From contig OZ020307.1 of the NCBI GenBank assembly GCA_963971305.1, positions 12,041,501 through 12,105,500 of the forward strand: 64,000 nucleotides of DNA, in the 5' to 3' direction. A program made the translations under genes and the position numbers. Source of the DNA: Arcuatula senhousia (Eukaryota > Mollusca > Bivalvia > Mytilida > Mytilidae). Positions 11,701-26,951 of this stretch are shown one piece after another. Within the stretch, counting starts at the first letter, position 1, and each line of letters opens with the position of its first letter. The notes beneath the pieces are model-generated. The model worked only from the letters and a program-made list of their open reading frames with translations, was not told the origin of the DNA and searched no databases.

Positions 11701-14700
11701 ATTAATTGTGGAGTACTACCATATGGCATTATTCTCATTAAAATTTTAAGAGTATATTTTGATTTTAGTCCTTGGTTTAATTGTTGAAAATAAAGCTAAT
11801 ATATTTGAGAATTACTTGTTTCAAAATTTTTGGGAAAAATATCAGTTATTAAGCATAAATGCCCATAGCAACCAAACATGGTTATTTTTGAAAATATCGT
11901 CAATAACGTTATATTCCGTACAGCTGGTTATGCTGTGTGTAACGCTAACAACGTTAATAATTTCCCCGGAAGAAATAAAAATTACACAATATAGTATATT
12001 TCCCCGTATGTAAATCATAAAATTGTAATTTTTATTCGGCTTGAATAGAAACGCGAGGCATTATAGCTTGCTATGCAAATGTTAAGCAAATTTTGATGAT
12101 GTGTTTCCATGGACGCCATTATTATAGATTTTTTCACGGAAATCTTCCAAATTTTCACAAATATGTTTGAAATAGGCTAGAAAATGACTTAAGCACAACA
12201 GAATACCAATTTTGTTACGAAAATACAAAATTTGATTCAAAACAAACTAGGAAAGAATCTAACGTTATTGCAGGAAAATGTCCAAAAAAGAGCTTGATCA
12301 GAAAAGGGCTTCCGTCTTTGAGCGTGCGTTACTATGGTAAAACATAAAAAAATCATAATATCCGGTATTCCTCAAGTGGTTACATACTCAAGAAGAGAAA
12401 AATGCAACTCATGTTAAATTTTCAAAAAATGCAAAAGCATTATATAAGGTAGTACTCCACAATTAGGATTTTTTCACAGTATTGTTTTCGTATGTGGCCC
12501 CTGTGAACTTTTTTGTTAAATGAAAATATTGATTCGTTTTGGTCTTAAAACAAGACAAATAAAAAATCTGGACCCGTTATATAAAAATTATGATCCACGG
12601 TTATTGTTTTAAAGAATAATTTCGAAAAAATCAATACCAATGATCATAAAGCGTCGCTTCCGGCTGTGCATGGTGACCAGCGGATGGGCTTAAATTTAAA
12701 TGTGCTATTTTTAAATTTTTAAGTTTGAACAATTTTAGCGGAAAAAAGAGCCGAAGTTGGATAGGTTTATTTGGTCTTAAAAGAAAGGACTGTTTTCAGG
12801 CTTTCATTTCATACATGTTACGTTTCACCTGAACCGAAAGCTCGACTACTGGCAACGTTTAAAAAAAGGACAAAACCTCGATTTTTGCGTATTTCTGTCC
12901 CCAAATTTTTGACAAATGTTAAGAGTTGCTAGGGGCAACGAGTACAACAAAGAAACCAAATACGGCACTAAACACGACCAAACATGCCCGGAGTTTGGAA
13001 CACCACCTAGTTTAAAGTGCAAATAGCAGTTTAAGCGATTACAAGAACCCGGGACAAAATAGTCAACGTCGAGCACATGCAAAAATGAGCTAAATAAATT
13101 AATTGTGGAGTACTACCATATGGCATTATTCTCATTAAAATTTTAAGAGTATATTTTGATTTTAGTCCTTGGTTTAATTGTTGAAAATAAAGCTAATATA
13201 TTTGAGAATTACTTGTTTCAAAATTTTTGGGAAAAATATCAGTTATTAAGCATAAATGCCCATAGCAACCAAACATGGTTATTTTTGAAAATATCGTCAA
13301 TAACGTTATATTCCGTACAGCTGGTTATGCTGTGTGTAACGCTAACAACGTTAATAATTTCCCCGGAAGAAATAAAAATTACACAATATAGTATATTTCC
13401 CCGTATGTAAATCATAAAATTGTAATTTTTATTCGGCTTGAATAGAAACGCGAGGCATTATAGCTTGCTATGCAAATGTTAAGCAAATTTTGATGATGTG
13501 TTTCCATGGACGCCATTATTATAGATTTTTTCACGGAAATCTTCCAAATTTTCACAAATATGTTTGAAATAGGCTAGAAAATGACTTAAGCACAACAGAA
13601 TACCAATTTTGTTACGAAAATACAAAATTTGATTCAAAACAAACTAGGAAAGAATCTAACGTTATTGCAGGAAAATGTCCAAAAAAGAGCTTGATCAGAA
13701 AAGGGCTTCCGTCTTTGAGCGTGCGTTACTATGGTAAAACATAAAAAAATCATAATATCCGGTATTCCTCAAGTGGTTACATACTCAAGAAGAGAAAAAT
13801 GCAACTCATGTTAAATTTTCAAAAAATGCAAAAGCATTATATAAGGTAGTACTCCACAATTAGGATTTTTTCACAGTATTGTTTTCGTATGTGGCCCCTG
13901 TGAACTTTTTTGTTAAATGAAAATATTGATTCGTTTTGGTCTTAAAACAAGACAAATAAAAAATCTGGACCCGTTATATAAAAATTATGATCCACGGTTA
14001 TTGTTTTAAAGAATAATTTCGAAAAAATCAATACCAATGATCATAAAGCGTCGCTTCCGGCTGTGCATGGTGACCAGCGGATGGGCTTAAATTTAAATGT
14101 GCTATTTTTAAATTTTTAAGTTTGAACAATTTTAGCGGAAAAAAGAGCCGAAGTTGGATAGGTTTATTTGGTCTTAAAAGAAAGGACTGTTTTCAGGCTT
14201 TCATTTCATACATGTTACGTTTCACCTGAACCGAAAGCTCGACTACTGGCAACGTTTAAAAAAAGGACAAAACCTCGATTTTTGCGTATTTCTGTCCCCA
14301 AATTTTTGACAAATGTTAAGAGTTGCTAGGGGCAACGAGTACAACAAAGAAACCAAATACGGCACTAAACACGACCAAACATGCCCGGAGTTTGGAACAC
14401 CACCTAGTTTAAAGTGCAAATAGCAGTTTAAGCGATTACAAGAACCCGGGACAAAATAGTCAACGTCGAGCACATGCAAAAATGAGCTAAATAAATTAAT
14501 TGTGGAGTACTACCATATGGCATTATTCTCATTAAAATTTTAAGAGTATATTTTGATTTTAGTCCTTGGTTTAATTGTTGAAAATAAAGCTAATATATTT
14601 GAGAATTACTTGTTTCAAAATTTTTGGGAAAAATATCAGTTATTAAGCATAAATGCCCATAGCAACCAAACATGGTTATTTTTGAAAATATCGTCAATAA

Positions 14701-17700
14701 CGTTATATTCCGTACAGCTGGTTATGCTGTGTGTAACGCTAACAACGTTAATAATTTCCCCGGAAGAAATAAAAATTACACAATATAGTATATTTCCCCG
14801 TATGTAAATCATAAAATTGTAATTTTTATTCGGCTTGAATAGAAACGCGAGGCATTATAGCTTGCTATGCAAATGTTAAGCAAATTTTGATGATGTGTTT
14901 CCATGGACGCCATTATTATAGATTTTTTCACGGAAATCTTCCAAATTTTCACAAATATGTTTGAAATAGGCTAGAAAATGACTTAAGCACAACAGAATAC
15001 CAATTTTGTTACGAAAATACAAAATTTGATTCAAAACAAACTAGGAAAGAATCTAACGTTATTGCAGGAAAATGTCCAAAAAAGAGCTTGATCAGAAAAG
15101 GGCTTCCGTCTTTGAGCGTGCGTTACTATGGTAAAACATAAAAAAATCATAATATCCGGTATTCCTCAAGTGGTTACATACTCAAGAAGAGAAAAATGCA
15201 ACTCATGTTAAATTTTCAAAAAATGCAAAAGCATTATATAAGGTAGTACTCCACAATTAGGATTTTTTCACAGTATTGTTTTCGTATGTGGCCCCTGTGA
15301 ACTTTTTTGTTAAATGAAAATATTGATTCGTTTTGGTCTTAAAACAAGACAAATAAAAAATCTGGACCCGTTATATAAAAATTATGATCCACGGTTATTG
15401 TTTTAAAGAATAATTTCGAAAAAATCAATACCAATGATCATAAAGCGTCGCTTCCGGCTGTGCATGGTGACCAGCGGATGGGCTTAAATTTAAATGTGCT
15501 ATTTTTAAATTTTTAAGTTTGAACAATTTTAGCGGAAAAAAGAGCCGAAGTTGGATAGGTTTATTTGGTCTTAAAAGAAAGGACTGTTTTCAGGCTTTCA
15601 TTTCATACATGTTACGTTTCACCTGAACCGAAAGCTCGACTACTGGCAACGTTTAAAAAAAGGACAAAACCTCGATTTTTGCGTATTTCTGTCCCCAAAT
15701 TTTTGACAAATGTTAAGAGTTGCTAGGGGCAACGAGTACAACAAAGAAACCAAATACGGCACTAAACACGACCAAACATGCCCGGAGTTTGGAACACCAC
15801 CTAGTTTAAAGTGCAAATAGCAGTTTAAGCGATTACAAGAACCCGGGACAAAATAGTCAACGTCGAGCACATGCAAAAATGAGCTAAATAAATTAATTGT
15901 GGAGTACTACCATATGGCATTATTCTCATTAAAATTTTAAGAGTATATTTTGATTTTAGTCCTTGGTTTAATTGTTGAAAATAAAGCTAATATATTTGAG
16001 AATTACTTGTTTCAAAATTTTTGGGAAAAATATCAGTTATTAAGCATAAATGCCCATAGCAACCAAACATGGTTATTTTTGAAAATATCGTCAATAACGT
16101 TATATTCCGTACAGCTGGTTATGCTGTGTGTAACGCTAACAACGTTAATAATTTCCCCGGAAGAAATAAAAATTACACAATATAGTATATTTCCCCGTAT
16201 GTAAATCATAAAATTGTAATTTTTATTCGGCTTGAATAGAAACGCGAGGCATTATAGCTTGCTATGCAAATGTTAAGCAAATTTTGATGATGTGTTTCCA
16301 TGGACGCCATTATTATAGATTTTTTCACGGAAATCTTCCAAATTTTCACAAATATGTTTGAAATAGGCTAGAAAATGACTTAAGCACAACAGAATACCAA
16401 TTTTGTTACGAAAATACAAAATTTGATTCAAAACAAACTAGGAAAGAATCTAACGTTATTGCAGGAAAATGTCCAAAAAAGAGCTTGATCAGAAAAGGGC
16501 TTCCGTCTTTGAGCGTGCGTTACTATGGTAAAACATAAAAAAATCATAATATCCGGTATTCCTCAAGTGGTTACATACTCAAGAAGAGAAAAATGCAACT
16601 CATGTTAAATTTTCAAAAAATGCAAAAGCATTATATAAGGTAGTACTCCACAATTAGGATTTTTTCACAGTATTGTTTTCGTATGTGGCCCCTGTGAACT
16701 TTTTTGTTAAATGAAAATATTGATTCGTTTTGGTCTTAAAACAAGACAAATAAAAAATCTGGACCCGTTATATAAAAATTATGATCCACGGTTATTGTTT
16801 TAAAGAATAATTTCGAAAAAATCAATACCAATGATCATAAAGCGTCGCTTCCGGCTGTGCATGGTGACCAGCGGATGGGCTTAAATTTAAATGTGCTATT
16901 TTTAAATTTTTAAGTTTGAACAATTTTAGCGGAAAAAAGAGCCGAAGTTGGATAGGTTTATTTGGTCTTAAAAGAAAGGACTGTTTTCAGGCTTTCATTT
17001 CATACATGTTACGTTTCACCTGAACCGAAAGCTCGACTACTGGCAACGTTTAAAAAAAGGACAAAACCTCGATTTTTGCGTATTTCTGTCCCCAAATTTT
17101 TGACAAATGTTAAGAGTTGCTAGGGGCAACGAGTACAACAAAGAAACCAAATACGGCACTAAACACGACCAAACATGCCCGGAGTTTGGAACACCACCTA
17201 GTTTAAAGTGCAAATAGCAGTTTAAGCGATTACAAGAACCCGGGACAAAATAGTCAACGTCGAGCACATGCAAAAATGAGCTAAATAAATTAATTGTGGA
17301 GTACTACCATATGGCATTATTCTCATTAAAATTTTAAGAGTATATTTTGATTTTAGTCCTTGGTTTAATTGTTGAAAATAAAGCTAATATATTTGAGAAT
17401 TACTTGTTTCAAAATTTTTGGGAAAAATATCAGTTATTAAGCATAAATGCCCATAGCAACCAAACATGGTTATTTTTGAAAATATCGTCAATAACGTTAT
17501 ATTCCGTACAGCTGGTTATGCTGTGTGTAACGCTAACAACGTTAATAATTTCCCCGGAAGAAATAAAAATTACACAATATAGTATATTTCCCCGTATGTA
17601 AATCATAAAATTGTAATTTTTATTCGGCTTGAATAGAAACGCGAGGCATTATAGCTTGCTATGCAAATGTTAAGCAAATTTTGATGATGTGTTTCCATGG

Positions 17701-20700
17701 ACGCCATTATTATAGATTTTTTCACGGAAATCTTCCAAATTTTCACAAATATGTTTGAAATAGGCTAGAAAATGACTTAAGCACAACAGAATACCAATTT
17801 TGTTACGAAAATACAAAATTTGATTCAAAACAAACTAGGAAAGAATCTAACGTTATTGCAGGAAAATGTCCAAAAAAGAGCTTGATCAGAAAAGGGCTTC
17901 CGTCTTTGAGCGTGCGTTACTATGGTAAAACATAAAAAAATCATAATATCCGGTATTCCTCAAGTGGTTACATACTCAAGAAGAGAAAAATGCAACTCAT
18001 GTTAAATTTTCAAAAAATGCAAAAGCATTATATAAGGTAGTACTCCACAATTAGGATTTTTTCACAGTATTGTTTTCGTATGTGGCCCCTGTGAACTTTT
18101 TTGTTAAATGAAAATATTGATTCGTTTTGGTCTTAAAACAAGACAAATAAAAAATCTGGACCCGTTATATAAAAATTATGATCCACGGTTATTGTTTTAA
18201 AGAATAATTTCGAAAAAATCAATACCAATGATCATAAAGCGTCGCTTCCGGCTGTGCATGGTGACCAGCGGATGGGCTTAAATTTAAATGTGCTATTTTT
18301 AAATTTTTAAGTTTGAACAATTTTAGCGGAAAAAAGAGCCGAAGTTGGATAGGTTTATTTGGTCTTAAAAGAAAGGACTGTTTTCAGGCTTTCATTTCAT
18401 ACATGTTACGTTTCACCTGAACCGAAAGCTCGACTACTGGCAACGTTTAAAAAAAGGACAAAACCTCGATTTTTGCGTATTTCTGTCCCCAAATTTTTGA
18501 CAAATGTTAAGAGTTGCTAGGGGCAACGAGTACAACAAAGAAACCAAATACGGCACTAAACACGACCAAACATGCCCGGAGTTTGGAACACCACCTAGTT
18601 TAAAGTGCAAATAGCAGTTTAAGCGATTACAAGAACCCGGGACAAAATAGTCAACGTCGAGCACATGCAAAAATGAGCTAAATAAATTAATTGTGGAGTA
18701 CTACCATATGGCATTATTCTCATTAAAATTTTAAGAGTATATTTTGATTTTAGTCCTTGGTTTAATTGTTGAAAATAAAGCTAATATATTTGAGAATTAC
18801 TTGTTTCAAAATTTTTGGGAAAAATATCAGTTATTAAGCATAAATGCCCATAGCAACCAAACATGGTTATTTTTGAAAATATCGTCAATAACGTTATATT
18901 CCGTACAGCTGGTTATGCTGTGTGTAACGCTAACAACGTTAATAATTTCCCCGGAAGAAATAAAAATTACACAATATAGTATATTTCCCCGTATGTAAAT
19001 CATAAAATTGTAATTTTTATTCGGCTTGAATAGAAACGCGAGGCATTATAGCTTGCTATGCAAATGTTAAGCAAATTTTGATGATGTGTTTCCATGGACG
19101 CCATTATTATAGATTTTTTCACGGAAATCTTCCAAATTTTCACAAATATGTTTGAAATAGGCTAGAAAATGACTTAAGCACAACAGAATACCAATTTTGT
19201 TACGAAAATACAAAATTTGATTCAAAACAAACTAGGAAAGAATCTAACGTTATTGCAGGAAAATGTCCAAAAAAGAGCTTGATCAGAAAAGGGCTTCCGT
19301 CTTTGAGCGTGCGTTACTATGGTAAAACATAAAAAAATCATAATATCCGGTATTCCTCAAGTGGTTACATACTCAAGAAGAGAAAAATGCAACTCATGTT
19401 AAATTTTCAAAAAATGCAAAAGCATTATATAAGGTAGTACTCCACAATTAGGATTTTTTCACAGTATTGTTTTCGTATGTGGCCCCTGTGAACTTTTTTG
19501 TTAAATGAAAATATTGATTCGTTTTGGTCTTAAAACAAGACAAATAAAAAATCTGGACCCGTTATATAAAAATTATGATCCACGGTTATTGTTTTAAAGA
19601 ATAATTTCGAAAAAATCAATACCAATGATCATAAAGCGTCGCTTCCGGCTGTGCATGGTGACCAGCGGATGGGCTTAAATTTAAATGTGCTATTTTTAAA
19701 TTTTTAAGTTTGAACAATTTTAGCGGAAAAAAGAGCCGAAGTTGGATAGGTTTATTTGGTCTTAAAAGAAAGGACTGTTTTCAGGCTTTCATTTCATACA
19801 TGTTACGTTTCACCTGAACCGAAAGCTCGACTACTGGCAACGTTTAAAAAAAGGACAAAACCTCGATTTTTGCGTATTTCTGTCCCCAAATTTTTGACAA
19901 ATGTTAAGAGTTGCTAGGGGCAACGAGTACAACAAAGAAACCAAATACGGCACTAAACACGACCAAACATGCCCGGAGTTTGGAACACCACCTAGTTTAA
20001 AGTGCAAATAGCAGTTTAAGCGATTACAAGAACCCGGGACAAAATAGTCAACGTCGAGCACATGCAAAAATGAGCTAAATAAATTAATTGTGGAGTACTA
20101 CCATATGGCATTATTCTCATTAAAATTTTAAGAGTATATTTTGATTTTAGTCCTTGGTTTAATTGTTGAAAATAAAGCTAATATATTTGAGAATTACTTG
20201 TTTCAAAATTTTTGGGAAAAATATCAGTTATTAAGCATAAATGCCCATAGCAACCAAACATGGTTATTTTTGAAAATATCGTCAATAACGTTATATTCCG
20301 TACAGCTGGTTATGCTGTGTGTAACGCTAACAACGTTAATAATTTCCCCGGAAGAAATAAAAATTACACAATATAGTATATTTCCCCGTATGTAAATCAT
20401 AAAATTGTAATTTTTATTCGGCTTGAATAGAAACGCGAGGCATTATAGCTTGCTATGCAAATGTTAAGCAAATTTTGATGATGTGTTTCCATGGACGCCA
20501 TTATTATAGATTTTTTCACGGAAATCTTCCAAATTTTCACAAATATGTTTGAAATAGGCTAGAAAATGACTTAAGCACAACAGAATACCAATTTTGTTAC
20601 GAAAATACAAAATTTGATTCAAAACAAACTAGGAAAGAATCTAACGTTATTGCAGGAAAATGTCCAAAAAAGAGCTTGATCAGAAAAGGGCTTCCGTCTT

Positions 20701-22348
20701 TGAGCGTGCGTTACTATGGTAAAACATAAAAAAATCATAATATCCGGTATTCCTCAAGTGGTTACATACTCAAGAAGAGAAAAATGCAACTCATGTTAAA
20801 TTTTCAAAAAATGCAAAAGCATTATATAAGGTAGTACTCCACAATTAGGATTTTTTCACAGTATTGTTTTCGTATGTGGCCCCTGTGAACTTTTTTGTTA
20901 AATGAAAATATTGATTCGTTTTGGTCTTAAAACAAGACAAATAAAAAATCTGGACCCGTTATATAAAAATTATGATCCACGGTTATTGTTTTAAAGAATA
21001 ATTTCGAAAAAATCAATACCAATGATCATAAAGCGTCGCTTCCGGCTGTGCATGGTGACCAGCGGATGAACTTAAATTTAAATGTGCTATTTTTAAATTT
21101 TTAAGTTTGAACAATTTTAGCGGAAAAAAGAGCCGAAGTTGGATAGGTTTATTTGGTCTTAAAAGAAAGGACTGTTTTCAGGCTTTCATTTCATACATGT
21201 TACGTTTCACCTGAACCGAAAGCTCGACTACTGGCAACGTTTAAAAAAAGGACAAAACCTCGATTTTTGCGTATTTCTGTCCCCAAATTTTTGACAAATG
21301 TTAAGAGTTGCTAGGGGCAACGAGTACAACAAAGAAACCAAATACGGCACTAAACACGACCAAACATGCCCGGAGTTTGGAACACCACCTAGTTTAAAGT
21401 GCAAATAGCAGTTTAAGCGATTACAAGAACCCGGGACAAAATAGTCAACGTCGAGCACATGCAAAAATGAGCTAAATAAATTAATTGTGGAGTACTACCA
21501 TATGGCATTATTCTCATTAAAATTTTAAGAGTATATTTTGATTTTAGTCCTTGGTTTAATTGTTGAAAATAAAGCTAATATATTTGAGAATTACTTGTTT
21601 CAAAATTTTTGGGAAAAATATCAGTTATTAAGCATAAATGCCCATAGCAACCAAACATGGTTATTTTTGAAAATATCGTCAATAACGTTATATTCCGTAC
21701 AGCTGGTTATGCTGTGTGTAACGCTAACAACGTTAATAATTTCCCCGGAAGAAATAAAAATTACACAATATAGTATATTTCCCCGTATGTAAATCATAAA
21801 ATTGTAATTTTTATTCGGCTTGAATAGAAACGCGAGGCATTATAGCTTGCTATGCAAATGTTAAGCAAATTTTGATGATGTGTTTCCATGGACGCCATTA
21901 TTATAGATTTTTTCACGGAAATCTTCCAAATTTTCACAAATATGTTTGAAATAGGCTAGAAAATGACTTAAGCACAACAGAATACCAATTTTGTTACGAA
22001 AATACAAAATTTGATTCAAAACAAACTAGGAAAGAATCTAACGTTATTGCAGGAAAATGTCCAAAAAAGAGCTTGATCAGAAAAGGGCTTCCGTCTTTGA
22101 GCGTGCGTTACTATGGTAAAACATAAAAAAATCATAATATCCGGTATTCCTCAAGTGGTTACATACTCAAGAAGAGAAAAATGCAACTCATGTTAAATTT
22201 TCAAAAAATGCAAAAGCATTATATAAGGTAGTACTCCACAATTAGGATTTTTTCACAGTATTGTTTTCGTATGTGGCCCCTGTGAACTTTTTTGTTAAAT
22301 GAAAATATTGATTCGTTTTGGTCTTAAAACAAGACAAATAAAAAATCT

Positions 22349-24157
22349 GGACCCGTTATATAAAAATTATGATCCACGGTTATTGTTTTAAAGAATAATT
22401 TCGAAAAAATCAATACCAATGATCATAAAGCGTCGCTTCCGGCTGTGCATGGTGACCAGCGGATGGGCTTAAATTTAAATGTGCTATTTTTAAATTTTTA
22501 AGTTTGAACAATTTTAGCGGAAAAAAGAGCCGAAGTTGGATAGGTTTATTTGGTCTTAAAAGAAAGGACTGTTTTCAGGCTTTCATTTCATACATGTTAC
22601 GTTTCACCTGAACCGAAAGCTCGACTACTGGCAACGTTTAAAAAAAGGACAAAACCTCGATTTTTGCGTATTTCTGTCCCCAAATTTTTGACAAATGTTA
22701 AGAGTTGCTAGGGGCAACGAGTACAACAAAGAAACCAAATACGGCACTAAACACGACCAAACATGCCCGGAGTTTGGAACACCACCTAGTTTAAAGTGCA
22801 AATAGCAGTTTAAGCGATTACAAGATACCAATGATCATAAAGCGTCGCTTCCGGCTGTGCATGGTGACCAGCGGATGGGCTTAAATTTAAATGTGCTATT
22901 TTTAATTTTTTAAGTTTGAACAATTTTAGCGGAAAAAAGAGCCGAAGTTGGATAGGTTTATTTGGTCTTAAAAGAAAGGACTGTTTTCAGGCTTTCATTT
23001 CATACATGTTACGTTTCACCTGAACCGAAAGCTCGACTACTGGCAACGTTTAAAAAAAGGACAAAACCTCGATTTTTGCGTATTTCTGTCCCCAAATTTT
23101 TGACAAATGTTAAGAGTTGCTAGGGGCAACGAGTACAACAAAGAAACCAAATACGGCACTAAACACGACCAAACATGCCCGGAGTTTGGAACACCACCTA
23201 GTTTAAAGTGCAAATAGCAGTTTAAGCGATTACAAGAACCCGGGACAAAATAGTCAACGTCGAGCACATGCAAAAATGAGCTAAATAAATTAATTGTGGA
23301 GTACTACCATATGGCATTATTCTCATTAAAATTTTAAGAGTATATTTTGATTTTAGTCCTTGGTTTAATTGTTGAAAATAAAGCTAATATATTTGAGAAT
23401 TACTTGTTTCAAAATTTTTGGGAAAAATATCAGTTATTAAGCATAAATGCCCATAGCAACCAAACATGGTTATTTTTGAAAATATCGTCAATAACGTTAT
23501 ATTCCGTACAGCTGGTTATGCTGTGTGTAACGCTAACAACGTTAATAATTTCCCCGGAAGAAATAAAAATTACACAATATAGTATATTTCCCCGTATGTA
23601 AATCATAAAATTGTAATTTTTATTCGGCTTGAATAGAAACGCGAGGCATTATAGCTTGCTATGCAAATGTTAAGCAAATTTTGATGATGTGTTTCCATGG
23701 ACGCCATTATTATAGATTTTTTCACGGAAATCTTCCAAATTTTCACAAATATGTTTGAAATAGGCTAGAAAATGACTTAAGCACAACAGAATACCAATTT
23801 TGTTACGAAAATACAAAATTTGATTCAAAACAAACTAGGAAAGAATCTAACGTTATTGCAGGAAAATGTCCAAAAAAGAGCTTGATCAGAAAAGGGCTTC
23901 CGTCTTTGAGCGTGCGTTACTATGGTAAAACATAAAAAAATCATAATATCCGGTATTCCTCAAGTGGTTACATACTCAAGAAGAGAAAAATGCAACTCAT
24001 GTTAAATTTTCAAAAAATGCAAAAGCATTATATAAGGTAGTACTCCACAATTAGGATTTTTTCACAGTATTGTTTTCGTATGTGGCCCCTGTGAACTTTT
24101 TTGTTAAATGAAAATATTGATTCGTTTTGGTCTTAAAACAAGACAAATAAAAAATCT
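22349..24157. repeat. Rearranged copy: internal 412-bp duplication (units 17/18)
   Basis: Unit 17 runs normally to unit position 477 (base 22825), then jumps back to unit position 66 (base 22826) and continues to the end of a unit. The merged copy is 1809 bp, that is 1397 plus 412, with unit positions 66-477 present twice. The junction shares only a single A, so it looks like end joining or template switching rather than homologous exchange. The second copy carries a private A to T at 22906. It is the only such break seen in the array. Confidence 0.95.
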
Positions 24158-26951
24158 GGACCCGTTATATAAAAATTATGATCCACGGTTATTGTTTTAA
24201 AGAATAATTTCGAAAAAATCAATACCAATGATCATAAAGCGTCGCTTCCGGCTGTGCATGGTGACCAGCGGATGGGCTTAAATTTAAATGTGCTATTTTT
24301 AAATTTTTAAGTTTGAACAATTTTAGCGGAAAAAAGAGCCGAAGTTGGATAGGTTTATTTGGTCTTAAAAGAAAGGACTGTTTTCAGGCTTTCATTTCAT
24401 ACATGTTACGTTTCACCTGAACCGAAAGCTCGACTACTGGCAACGTTTAAAAAAAGGACAAAACCTCGATTTTTGCGTATTTCTGTCCCCAAATTTTTGA
24501 CAAATGTTAAGAGTTGCTAGGGGCAACGAGTACAACAAAGAAACCAAATACGGCACTAAACACGACCAAACATGCCCGGAGTTTGGAACACCACCTAGTT
24601 TAAAGTGCAAATAGCAGTTTAAGCGATTACAAGAACCCGGGACAAAATAGTCAACGTCGAGCACATGCAAAAATGAGCTAAATAAATTAATTGTGGAGTA
24701 CTACCATATGGCATTATTCTCATTAAAATTTTAAGAGTATATTTTGATTTTAGTCCTTGGTTTAATTGTTGAAAATAAAGCTAATATATTTGAGAATTAC
24801 TTGTTTCAAAATTTTTGGGAAAAATATCAGTTATTAAGCATAAATGCCCATAGCAACCAAACATGGTTATTTTTGAAAATATCGTCAATAACGTTATATT
24901 CCGTACAGCTGGTTATGCTGTGTGTAACGCTAACAACGTTAATAATTTCCCCGGAAGAAATAAAAATTACACAATATAGTATATTTCCCCGTATGTAAAT
25001 CATAAAATTGTAATTTTTATTCGGCTTGAATAGAAACGCGAGGCATTATAGCTTGCTATGCAAATGTTAAGCAAATTTTGATGATGTGTTTCCATGGACG
25101 CCATTATTATAGATTTTTTCACGGAAATCTTCCAAATTTTCACAAATATGTTTGAAATAGGCTAGAAAATGACTTAAGCACAACAGAATACCAATTTTGT
25201 TACGAAAATACAAAATTTGATTCAAAACAAACTAGGAAAGAATCTAACGTTATTGCAGGAAAATGTCCAAAAAAGAGCTTGATCAGAAAAGGGCTTCCGT
25301 CTTTGAGCGTGCGTTACTATGGTAAAACATAAAAAAATCATAATATCCGGTATTCCTCAAGTGGTTACATACTCAAGAAGAGAAAAATGCAACTCATGTT
25401 AAATTTTCAAAAAATGCAAAAGCATTATATAAGGTAGTACTCCACAATTAGGATTTTTTCACAGTATTGTTTTCGTATGTGGCCCCTGTGAACTTTTTTG
25501 TTAAATGAAAATATTGATTCGTTTTGGTCTTAAAACAAGACAAATAAAAAATCTGGACCCGTTATATAAAAATTATGATCCACGGTTATTGTTTTAAAGA
25601 ATAATTTCGAAAAAATCAATACCAATGATCATAAAGCGTCGCTTCCGGCTGTGCATGGTGACCAGCGGATGGGCTTAAATTTAAATGTGCTATTTTTAAA
25701 TTTTTAAGTTTGAACAATTTTAGCGGAAAAAAGAGCCGAAGTTGGATAGGTTTATTTGGTCTTAAAAGAAAGGACTGTTTTCAGGCTTTCATTTCATACA
25801 TGTTACGTTTCACCTGAACCGAAAGCTCGACTACTGGCAACGTTTAAAAAAAGGACAAAACCTCGATTTTTGCGTATTTCTGTCCCCAAATTTTTGACAA
25901 ATGTTAAGAGTTGCTAGGGGCAACGAGTACAACAAAGAAACCAAATACGGCACTAAACACGACCAAACATGCCCGGAGTTTGGAACACCACCTAGTTTAA
26001 AGTGCAAATAGCAGTTTAAGCGATTACAAGAACCCGGGACAAAATAGTCAACGTCGAGCACATGCAAAAATGAGCTAAATAAATTAATTGTGGAGTACTA
26101 CCATATGGCATTATTCTCATTAAAATTTTAAGAGTATATTTTGATTTTAGTCCTTGGTTTAATTGTTGAAAATAAAGCTAATATATTTGAGAATTACTTG
26201 TTTCAAAATTTTTGGGAAAAATATCAGTTATTAAGCATAAATGCCCATAGCAACCAAACATGGTTATTTTTGAAAATATCGTCAATAACGTTATATTCCG
26301 TACAGCTGGTTATGCTGTGTGTAACGCTAACAACGTTAATAATTTCCCCGGAAGAAATAAAAATTACACAATATAGTATATTTCCCCGTATGTAAATCAT
26401 AAAATTGTAATTTTTATTCGGCTTGAATAGAAACGCGAGGCATTATAGCTTGCTATGCAAATGTTAAGCAAATTTTGATGATGTGTTTCCATGGACGCCA
26501 TTATTATAGATTTTTTCACGGAAATCTTCCAAATTTTCACAAATATGTTTGAAATAGGCTAGAAAATGACTTAAGCACAACAGAATACCAATTTTGTTAC
26601 GAAAATACAAAATTTGATTCAAAACAAACTAGGAAAGAATCTAACGTTATTGCAGGAAAATGTCCAAAAAAGAGCTTGATCAGAAAAGGGCTTCCGTCTT
26701 TGAGCGTGCGTTACTATGGTAAAACATAAAAAAATCATAATATCCGGTATTCCTCAAGTGGTTACATACTCAAGAAGAGAAAAATGCAACTCATGTTAAA
26801 TTTTCAAAAAATGCAAAAGCATTATATAAGGTAGTACTCCACAATTAGGATTTTTTCACAGTATTGTTTTCGTATGTGGCCCCTGTGAACTTTTTTGTTA
26901 AATGAAAATATTGATTCGTTTTGGTCTTAAAACAAGACAAATAAAAAATCT
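24158..26951. repeat. Array block A continued: units 19-20 (T291, ATAA present, A7)
   Basis: Two full 1397-bp units, the last ones carrying T at unit position 291. The next unit to the right switches to C. Confidence 0.9.

Larger units (their letters stand above)
1..22348. repeat. Array block A: units 1-16 (T291, ATAA present, A7)
   Basis: Sixteen consecutive full units with T at unit position 291 and, except unit 2, the ATAA tetranucleotide. Private changes noticed: C to T at 7814 (unit 6) and GG to AA at 21069-21070 (unit 16). Apart from these and unit 2, the copies look the same. Confidence 0.9.
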
